DNA of 64,000 bases from Armatimonadota bacterium (GTDB lineage Bacteria; Armatimonadota; Fimbriimonadia; Fimbriimonadales; Fimbriimonadaceae): NCBI GenBank assembly GCA_018268395.1, contig JAFDWQ010000001.1, positions 285,720-349,719 on the forward strand, written 5' to 3'. Positions 57,694 to 64,000 of this stretch are shown piece by piece. The notes below the pieces were generated by a model. That model was not told where the DNA came from. It made no database searches and saw only the letters and a program-made list of their open reading frames with translations. Position numbers and translations under genes: made by a program. Position 1 is the stretch's first letter, and each line of letters begins with the position of its first letter.

Positions 57694-59945
57694 TGGGGGA
57701 CGACTGGGAAGCTCCCGGAGAAGTTTGCCCCGTCGAATCCTTGGCTGTTGAGCGCGCCCGGGACTTTGCGAGGCTCGTCGGCTCTGGTGCTAGTCCCTTC
57801 GCAGAGGTTTTCGAGACACGCAAGCATGCCGACGGCACCGAGGTGGTCGTCCTCGAAGTGGCAGCGACAGTACCCCAGCGTCCGAAGGTTGCCATTGCTC
57901 GGATCGAGCGCCTCTCCGTTGCTTTTACGCATGCGGACTCCCACTATCCCGACATTCGTGCTCTGAGGCAGGACTTCCCGAGGGATCGCGTTCTGCACCT
58001 GAACGGTGGCGTGCCAGACTCGGAACCCGCGAGCCTTTGCTTGTTCGAAGAAGCCTGGCCCGACGTTCGGATCCGCCTGACCGCTGCTGAGCTTCTCTTC
58101 CGTATTCAGAATTGGCTGACAGACACGGCCTCCGGAAAGCTACACCGTAAAGACCAGCCGCTCGAGCCAGCCTTTATGGCCAGGTTCACGCCGCTCGTAC
58201 TTAGTTCCACCACAGTCGAGAGGCTAGCGACCGATCTGAACTCGCTGAATCTGGGCATTGTTACGTCCCCCTGGGGCGATGTACTTTTCGAGCAACGGCT
58301 AGACCGTAATCCAACGGGCAAAGCTCCGCCTGCCCTTGTCCTGGGAGTGGTAAGTGCGCCCCATGGTCACTCGATCCGCCTCGATGCTCCGACCAACCTC
58401 GCTGACCTGCACTCAAGCTTGGAAGCGGTCGGAATCGACCTTCTCTCGGCCGTCAGGGAACGTCTTCTAGGGCAGTCGGATGAACAGCTCACAGAGAACA
58501 GGTTCATGGTTATTACCGTGCTCCTGATGCGTCAGAGAACCGAAGGATCTGAAGCGGAACCGGAGTTGGTCGCCTTCACGTGCACAGCCGCACCTGTTCA
58601 GACTTCGAATCTGATCACGTTTCGGGCGGCCGTGGGCCTTACCGGTCAAAACCTCGATCAGTCGAAGAAGGGTGAATCCATTGTCGTGCGACATCTTAGC
58701 GTTCGCTTCGACCTCTCGCCCCAGCTTGCGGCACGATACAGTGGAGAAAGCCCGAGCGAGTATAAGCTCGTGGGGATCGGCGCTGGCGCGCTAGGATCCC
58801 AAATCGTAATGAACGCCGTCCGAGGCGGACTCGCCGACTGGCATATTGTTGACAACGATGTCATCCTCCCTCATAACCTGGTGAGACATGCCCTTTCAGG
58901 CCCTCACCTTGGACATCCTAAGACCGCCGCACTCGCCTCTGAAGCGAACACCATTCTTGACGTCGGTCTAGTTCGGCCAGTGTTTGCTGACATGCTTGCC
59001 GCCACGACGGGCGAGGCTCTAAATGTGGCACTGGACGCCGCCTCCGCCATCGTGGACATGTCGGCGAGCGTCGCAGTGGCAAAGCACATAGCCTCCGACC
59101 TTGCTAGCGCTGCGAAACGATGCTCCATCTTCGCCGCACCTTCGGGCCGTGATCTGGTGTTTCTCGGAGAAGACGGTGCTCGTCAGTTTCGCCTAGACCA
59201 CCTGGAGGCACAGTACTACCGTGCAGTCGCAGAGGAGGGCAACCTCAAGGGCCACATGCTTGGTGCCCGAACGATTGGCAGTTGCCGCGACATCACGGCG
59301 GCCGTCTCCCAGGCCTTGATCGGGGGGCATGCTGGCCAAGGGTCGCGAATTCTCAGAGACTGGTTGAAGGTAGATGTCCCAGTAGCGCTCGTACTGAGGT
59401 CCAACCAAGTGGACTATGGTCAAACCCAGTGCACGATCCCCTTGGGAGTACCCGTCGAGGTCGGAGCGCTAGGTGACTGGTCGGTGCACACGGACACGAG
59501 GCTCCTCGAATCGCTCCGAAAACAGCGACTCGAACATCTGCCTAATGAAACCGGTGGTGTCCTACTCGCGCACTTGGATATTCAGCGTAAGACGATTTAC
59601 GTCTGCCATGCGATACCGGCGCCCTCAGACAGCGATCGGCAGCCGACTGTCTACATCCGGGGAACAGCCGGTCTCTTAGAGGAATACGAACGCATTCGGG
59701 CTGAGACGCTTGGCGGCCTCGTGTATGTCGGCGAGTGGCACTCGCATCCTGACGGATCCGCGTGCTCGCCGAGTGATGATGACTTCGAGGCTGGCATCTC
59801 GCTCGCGGAACAAACCAGACCAACTTCCATTCCGGGCCTGCTCCTTATTGTGGGAGAACGTCAAGAGACCTGTTGGATGCTTTGTCAGGGTCCAGAAGCG
59901 GACGGTGAACCAGCAGTCCTCCGTTTGACGTGGAACGCCGATTAG
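57690..59945 (+). CDS. E2-E1-JAB triple-fusion ubiquitin-type conjugation/deconjugation protein
   Basis: The 751-aa protein joins three enzyme types. Residues about 60-165 resemble prokaryotic E2 domains, with candidate catalytic C117 in PASLCLFEEAWP and the downstream WLTDTASGKL helix. Residues 165-350 are an unassigned spacer. An E1/ThiF-like adenylation domain starts with VGIGAGALGSQ (362-371) and continues with DND and HNLVRH. C532 (TIGSCRDIT) is a candidate E1 cysteine. The C-terminal JAB/JAMM domain has E620, HSHP (H684, H686) and S695/D698. A complete conjugation and removal cycle is thus encoded in one chain. No ubiquitin-like gene is seen. Confidence 0.88.
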   Translation: MMGDDWEAPGEVCPVESLAVERARDFARLVGSGASPFAEVFETRKHADGTEVVVLEVAATVPQRPKVAIARIERLSVAFTHADSHYPDIRALRQDFPRDRVLHLNGGVPDSEPASLCLFEEAWPDVRIRLTAAELLFRIQNWLTDTASGKLHRKDQPLEPAFMARFTPLVLSSTTVERLATDLNSLNLGIVTSPWGDVLFEQRLDRNPTGKAPPALVLGVVSAPHGHSIRLDAPTNLADLHSSLEAVGIDLLSAVRERLLGQSDEQLTENRFMVITVLLMRQRTEGSEAEPELVAFTCTAAPVQTSNLITFRAAVGLTGQNLDQSKKGESIVVRHLSVRFDLSPQLAARYSGESPSEYKLVGIGAGALGSQIVMNAVRGGLADWHIVDNDVILPHNLVRHALSGPHLGHPKTAALASEANTILDVGLVRPVFADMLAATTGEALNVALDAASAIVDMSASVAVAKHIASDLASAAKRCSIFAAPSGRDLVFLGEDGARQFRLDHLEAQYYRAVAEEGNLKGHMLGARTIGSCRDITAAVSQALIGGHAGQGSRILRDWLKVDVPVALVLRSNQVDYGQTQCTIPLGVPVEVGALGDWSVHTDTRLLESLRKQRLEHLPNETGGVLLAHLDIQRKTIYVCHAIPAPSDSDRQPTVYIRGTAGLLEEYERIRAETLGGLVYVGEWHSHPDGSACSPSDDDFEAGISLAEQTRPTSIPGLLLIVGERQETCWMLCQGPEADGEPAVLRLTWNAD

Positions 59946-60085
59946 GGTCCTAGCTACGGATCCTTGCCGAACCGGCTCCAAGTTGGCGATTATTCATGCG
60001 TCGGCTCACGGTGAAGTTGGCGGCACTGCCGCACTCCCTATAGGAGCGATCACCGACATGCAATTTGAAAAGTCCTGCGGCGTGA

Positions 60086-60970
60086 TTGACCTCGAATGTG
60101 TCTGAACGCATCTACGAGGCGGTCACCGCCCACATCACTAACGCCCTCATGCGAGGGGTCGTGCCATGGCGAAAACCTTGGCGCGGCAGTCACTCGATGC
60201 CTTTCAACGCGGTCAGCAAGAAGCATTACCGTGGTATCAACGTCTTTCTTCTTGCCCTCGCACACTTTACCGATCCGCGGTGGGTTACATTCAACCAGGC
60301 CCGCGAACTCGGCGGCACTGTTCTCAAAGGCGAGCGGGCAATGCCTGTGGTCTTCTGGAAGCCATGGTCTACAGAAGGCATAGACCAAGAGACCGGCGAG
60401 GTCTACGTTTGGCGCGTGCCGCTGCTCAAGCGGTTCCACGTGTTCAATGTGGAGCAGTGCGACGGCCTTGAGCTCCCGACGCTGTCAACCACGGCAGTCA
60501 ATGAGCACGCGAGGATTGAGCGTGCAGAAGCCTTCTTGAGCCAGATAACCGACCCTCCTGAAGTACGGCAGCAAGGCACCTCGGCCTGGTATCGACCAGC
60601 AGAAGACCTTGTCCAAGTGCCGCCGCTTGAGTGGTTCGAGACCGCGGACTCCTTCTACGGGACCCTCTTTCACGAGCTCGGTCACGCGACAGGGCACGAG
60701 AAGCGTTTGAACCGCCCATCGGTGACGGGGGAAGTTCAGTTTGGGTCAGGATCCTATAGCCGCGAGGAGCTCATTGCGGAGCTCACGTCGGCGTACTGTT
60801 GCGCAAGCATCGGCCTTGACAACTCGCTGATCGAGAATTCGGCAAGCTACATTCAGTCTTGGCTCTCGGCTCTGCGCACGGACAAGCGCGCTCTTGTCGT
60901 GGCTGCCTCCAAGGCACAGAAAGCGGCCGACTATCTCCAGGGCATGTTCAGCAGCGACCACCCAGTCTAG
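60086..60970 (+). CDS. ArdC-like antirestriction protein
   Basis: The 294-aa protein has an ArdC N-terminal ssDNA-binding domain (AVTAHITNALMRGVVPWRKP then FNAVSKKHYRGINVFLL). A zincin-type metallopeptidase domain follows with FHELGHATGHEKRL (HExxH-like) and EELIAELTSAY as the third-ligand region. ArdC protects incoming plasmid DNA against restriction. The start is a TTG at 60086, or the GTG at 60098; neither has a clear ribosome-binding site. It lies upstream of the R-M pair but faces it. Confidence 0.85.
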   Translation: MTSNVSERIYEAVTAHITNALMRGVVPWRKPWRGSHSMPFNAVSKKHYRGINVFLLALAHFTDPRWVTFNQARELGGTVLKGERAMPVVFWKPWSTEGIDQETGEVYVWRVPLLKRFHVFNVEQCDGLELPTLSTTAVNEHARIERAEAFLSQITDPPEVRQQGTSAWYRPAEDLVQVPPLEWFETADSFYGTLFHELGHATGHEKRLNRPSVTGEVQFGSGSYSREELIAELTSAYCCASIGLDNSLIENSASYIQSWLSALRTDKRALVVAASKAQKAADYLQGMFSSDHPV

Positions 60971-60972
60971 TT

Positions 60973-61005
60973 CACCCCTCACCATTTGGTGGGGGTTTTT
61001 TCTTC
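60973..61005 (+). terminator. Rho-independent terminator after ardC-like gene
   Basis: ACCCCTCACC-ATTT-GGTGGGGGT (one bulge) is followed by TTTTTTCTTC. It begins 3 nt after the stop codon. Confidence 0.85.
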
Positions 61006-61008
61006 TCT

Positions 61009-61284
61009 TCACCAACCGAGAAGACGCTTGCCTACGAGCAAGAGCACGGCGAACGCAAGCAAGACGAGCACAGCAAGGTCGTTGCGTCGGGCATAGAGGA
61101 GGTCACGTTTGTCGATCCGGCTTGCGCACCAACGGCAAACGACCCGCATCCCGTAATGTGATTGCACATGGCTCACCGACGCCTTAGGGTAACGCTTGCG
61201 AATCCACTCGCCGGTTTTGACCCGCCGGCGCAGCTGGCGGCTCTTTGGATCAATCGAGTTGCCGCACACATAGCAGTTGGGCAT
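61009..61284 (-). CDS. Small zinc-binding protein with C-terminal membrane helix
   Basis: The 91-aa protein has CYVCGNS and VCRWCASR, two CxxC pairs about 45 residues apart that probably bind one zinc, then a basic stretch. A single hydrophobic helix (about 72-89) ends the protein. Its function is unknown. The ATG at 61284 is preferred to a GTG two codons upstream. It lies behind the R-M genes on the same strand, and converges on the ardC-like gene. Confidence 0.55.
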   Translation of the reverse strand: MPNCYVCGNSIDPKSRQLRRRVKTGEWIRKRYPKASVSHVQSHYGMRVVCRWCASRIDKRDLLYARRNDLAVLVLLAFAVLLLVGKRLLGW

Positions 61285-61349
61285 GCCCACTTGGTCTCAC
61301 GGTTCACAGCCTTGCGCGATGATCGGGCCGTTCAGGAACAGACTTCCAG

Positions 61350-62261
61350 CTACGCCTTGAGTGAGACAAGCCAGTCGGTGAGCTCACTCAGGTGGTGAGC
61401 CCAGAAGAGCGTCAGTCCCTTGGCCTGTGCGCTCTCAAGGTTGTGGAGTTTGAATACTCCACCAAGAACGGCAGTGGGGACGACGTTGATTGAACCCATG
61501 TGACTATCCCAATACACCGCCTTCACTGCCGCATCATTGTTCAAGCGCTTCACAGAGTTTGTTGAGGAATTGGAGACCTTGCACTCGATCGGCATGCACC
61601 GCCCGTCGTATAGCCCGACTAAGAAGTCCGCCTTCCTTTCGCCAAGGTGACTTTCCCCGCAGAACTCACCGGGCCCGGGAGCAAGTGAAATATTGGTGGC
61701 CTTGCGAGTCGGCACATTTGTGTAACCGATGTCCAGTAGGGCCTGCGCGACCTGGGCTTCCTGAGCCTTCTTCCCATCGCTTCGTCTCAGGGTCGCTGTC
61801 TTCTGGGCTGCAACGAGTGCGGCGCTAGCAATCGTGGCTGCTGTCCGCTCGGCTTCAGTTGACTCGCGGGACTCAGTAAACCAAGGGAATCTCCGCCGAT
61901 CAAGCCCGTCTCTCAGGATCGATACAACGCGCGTGGCGCCCTCAGGGTCGGCCTTGAGTGCCGCCTTGCTGAGTTTGCTTTCCGCCAGCACCACGAGGTC
62001 ATCGGTTGAGACGGGAGGGCCTGTCAAGTACCGCAGTGCAATGAGCGTGTCTTCATCGGTCATCAGCTCAGAGGCCTGTGACTCAAGCTCTTTGAGATCG
62101 ACCGTCCGCTCCAAGACTTCTTCGAAGATCGTGACGAACTTGTCGAAGTAGTGGAGGTACGCCTCAAGCGGCTCCTCCATACGCTGCTTCTTGAAGACCT
62201 CAATGGCCTGCTGACGCTCATTCTCAAGCGTTTCCTTCGTCCATCGGGGCGGCGCAATCAT
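61350..62261 (-). CDS. XamI-like type II restriction endonuclease
   Basis: The 303-aa protein matches what I recall of the XamI family: APPRWTKETLENERQQAIEV, DRRRFPWFTESRE and ERKADFLVGLYDGRCMPIECKVSNSSTNSVK. The last block fits a PD-(D/E)XK active site (D in ADFLVG, E-C-K). XamI cuts GTCGAC, as does SalI; the exact specificity here is inferred. The ATG overlaps the methylase gene stop (ATGA), so the methylase is made first. This is a normal order for protecting host DNA. Confidence 0.85.
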   Translation of the reverse strand: MIAPPRWTKETLENERQQAIEVFKKQRMEEPLEAYLHYFDKFVTIFEEVLERTVDLKELESQASELMTDEDTLIALRYLTGPPVSTDDLVVLAESKLSKAALKADPEGATRVVSILRDGLDRRRFPWFTESRESTEAERTAATIASAALVAAQKTATLRRSDGKKAQEAQVAQALLDIGYTNVPTRKATNISLAPGPGEFCGESHLGERKADFLVGLYDGRCMPIECKVSNSSTNSVKRLNNDAAVKAVYWDSHMGSINVVPTAVLGGVFKLHNLESAQAKGLTLFWAHHLSELTDWLVSLKA

Positions 62262-63895
62262 GCAGTTTGCTGGATGAGCACCTTTGGAGTCGGTACAAGG
62301 AGCCGCTCCATTTCGCGTGGCTCAAACTTGGTGAGGCCGCCAGCGTACGTGCGTCCCATTGCAGCATCGATGTTTCTGGACAGGAATCGGACGAGCCCCC
62401 GTATTACATGGTCGGAGAGGGATTCGCGAGGATAGAGCCCATGCGCGATGTTGATGTGCCGAGCCTCCGCTCGATTGATCACAAAGCCCGGAGATCGTCT
62501 AGCCATATACGTGGCCAGGATTGGTGCGGGCTTCCGAAGACGAACGGCCCACCACGACTTTCTGTTTTGAGCGACGTACCCCTGATCACCACCGAGCTCC
62601 CGGGCTACCGTGAGAAAACGGTCGACCAGCTTTCGATCGGTTTTGTCAAGGATGTCTAGATCATCGGGGAGATCGATCACGCGCTTCAGAACCGAGGCGT
62701 CGGCAAGTTCTTCGCCGAGTGCAAGAATCTCTCTCGCCCGCGTAACTGTCGGCTGAAGCACCGCTTCAGGAAGAAAGGAGCTGTGCTCTCCAGCAATCCA
62801 TACGTGGTTCGCCCCTGTAACTGTCCCCCTGTGCACCCGGCAGAGTTCGCCAAGCTCGACATAGTCCTCAGGCACGATCTGTGCAGTTCGCGTGAGGTGT
62901 GACCACCTCGGCTCCGACTCCAACCGCTCGCGCCGCACCGCTCGGGTGTGCTTCGGTGTGAGCAGTTCGTCAAGTGCCTTCACGCGGGTCAGCATGATGC
63001 GGGGTGCCCTTGATCCGACCTTGAAGTAAGTGACCGCACCAGTAACGGCCGCATCGGGGAACGGTTGAGCAGTCGGATCAACGACCACGATGCCCTGCCC
63101 TCCGAGCCTGTTGAGAAAGAGCTCTCTCACAAGGCTGCCGTAGTTCACGTCCAACCATTCTGAAGCGGTGATGTAGGCTCCGTAGTCACCTTCCTTGGCG
63201 GTGAGAGCCGTAGCCAGGAAAAAGTGAACGTGGAGCCCCGCCAGCTGGCTCGCTCGGATCCCCAGGTTCTCTGCTTGAGAAGATAGCCATCCCTTCCACT
63301 CGGGCTCAATGCCGTGGTGACGCACGTAGGGAGGGTTTCCAAGATACACGGACGTGCCTGTTACTCCTGGCAAGGAAACCGAGCGGAAGTCTTGCAGGTG
63401 GACTTCGGAGCGCTTGCCAAGTCCCGCCGCGGCCAGCGTTCCACGAGCAACGATCGAAGCCACGGGGTCAATTTCCACGCCCACTAGCCGTGCGTCAGCG
63501 ATCTTTGACCCCGCAACACGGAGGTAGCGACCCGAACCGCAACCAGGGTCGATAATCCGCTGGGGTGCGCCCTGACTTGCGGCCCACGTAGCCATTGCTT
63601 CAACAATGGCCTCAGGCGTATACGTCGCTCCCAAGGCGCGTCGGGTCTGGCTCGATCGAAGCGAAAGGAACGCTTCGCCGAGTACGTCCTGACCAGCGAG
63701 AATGGCCGCCTCAACTTCCTCGACCTTCATGCTCGGCACGTCGTGCGCCGTTTGCGCGAGCGCTTCTTCTTGGGCGTGCCATCCGGCCACCGAGCGCGCA
63801 CCGAGTCGGAGAGCCACGCCGATGAGCGTTTCTTCAGACCACTGGTCAAACAGGTTCAGCTGGTCATCTCTGATCGATCTCGCCACGGCCATCTC
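62258..63895 (-). CDS. Type II N6-adenine DNA methyltransferase of the XamI/SalI type
   Basis: The 545-aa protein has the SAM motif IIDPGCGSGRYLRVA, then VGVEIDP and the catalytic VYLGNPPYVRHHG (NPPY), which mark an N6-adenine methylase. The C-terminal part (about 290-540) is the target recognition domain. It should methylate adenine in GTCGAC-type sites. The ATG at 63895 is chosen because GAGGTGG precedes it, and a TAGAAT -10 (63909-63914) lies inside the longer frame that would start at 63943. It is followed by its endonuclease gene. Confidence 0.85.
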   Translation of the reverse strand, partial: EMAVARSIRDDQLNLFDQWSEETLIGVALRLGARSVAGWHAQEEALAQTAHDVPSMKVEEVEAAILAGQDVLGEAFLSLRSSQTRRALGATYTPEAIVEAMATWAASQGAPQRIIDPGCGSGRYLRVAGSKIADARLVGVEIDPVASIVARGTLAAAGLGKRSEVHLQDFRSVSLPGVTGTSVYLGNPPYVRHHGIEPEWKGWLSSQAENLGIRASQLAGLHVHFFLATALTAKEGDYGAYITASEWLDVNYGSLVRELFLNRLGGQGIVVVDPTAQPFPDAAVTGAVTYFKVGSRAPRIMLTRVKALDELLTPKHTRAVRRERLESEPRWSHLTRTAQIVPEDYVELGELCRVHRGTVTGANHVWIAGEHSSFLPEAVLQPTVTRAREILALGEELADASVLKRVIDLPDDLDILDKTDRKLVDRFLTVARELGGDQGYVAQNRKSWWAVRLRKPAPILATYMARRSPGFVINRAEARHINIAHGLYPRESLSDHVIRGLVRFLSRNIDAAMGRTYAGGLTKFEPREMERLLVPTPKVLIQQTA

Positions 63896-63908
63896 CACAT
63901 CCACCTCT

Positions 63909-63914
63909 ATTCTA
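63909..63914 (-). promoter_or_regulatory. -10-like box (TAGAAT) for the R-M operon
   Basis: TAGAAT on the minus strand lies 13 nt before the ATG at 63895, with GAGGTGG in between. It decides the methylase start. Confidence 0.4.
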
Positions 63915-64000
63915 GCCCAATAGGTAGACAAAAGTGCGTGCATACAGGGCGCTTCTGGCAGAGGTCACGTCCCTCTAGACGTGTCACCGGACTCAAAAGC

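Noticed and set aside
55250-59945. Calling the cluster a normal type II CBASS
   Set aside because: No CD-NTase gene is present; the gene beside the E1 encodes an MBL-fold protein.
1-64000. CRISPR array
   Set aside because: No regularly spaced direct repeats of 24-40 nt and no cas genes were found on reading through the window.

Overview
The window looks like a contig from a high-GC, probably Gram-negative-type free-living bacterium. The best guess is Armatimonadota (Fimbriimonadia-like). This rests on the gene mix (SARP/BTAD regulator, large exported repeat proteins, ABC permease fusions, tilS-ftsH), the many GTG/TTG starts and the frequent -10-like boxes 5-8 nt before start codons. It is inference, not proof.

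Bases 1-35,700 are ordinary chromosome with strong GC3 bias. They hold a BTAD/NB-ARC regulator, a Y-family DNA polymerase, a four-gene ABC export operon, ndk, a LuxR-type regulator and a YdeI-like protein. Next come a two-gene carbohydrate ABC system with a binding-protein/permease fusion, an exported repeat protein, a VOC protein, an amidohydrolase, a GT-C glycosyltransferase and a secreted protein. These are followed by a c-di-AMP (ydaO-type) riboswitch, an MFS transporter, tRNA-Pro(CGG), a BI-1-like membrane protein and a TPR lipoprotein-like gene. The last genes are trpG/pabA, a small TPR gene, ftsH, tilS, mgtE, an S41 protease, tyrS and tRNA-Leu(GAG).

Downstream of tRNA-Leu the base and codon use changes and the content becomes mobile (35,700 to about 48,900). 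It includes a metallo-beta-lactamase-fold protein, tyrosine integrase and excisionase, a nuclease-like protein, a zinc-ribbon/Replic_Relax/VirD4-like operon, XRE regulators, a replication-type wHTH protein, an Mrr-like protein, a large serine recombinase with a small overlapping upstream gene, a relic of a second recombinase and an IS3-family remnant.

A 5.2-kb RHS/YD-repeat gene with a small overlapping membrane-protein gene (48,941-54,360) separates this from a second accessory block (54,500-63,900). That block carries a DprA/SLOG-like protein, a patatin phospholipase, a divergent MBL gene coupled to an E2-E1-JAB triple fusion, an ArdC-type antirestriction protein, and a XamI/SalI-like restriction-modification pair. 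The patatin/MBL/E2-E1-JAB cluster is the strongest candidate for an undescribed system. It resembles type II CBASS in its accessory enzymes and effector class, but has an MBL protein where a CD-NTase would be expected and no visible ubiquitin-like gene.

All domain assignments are by motif recognition; no database search was run.
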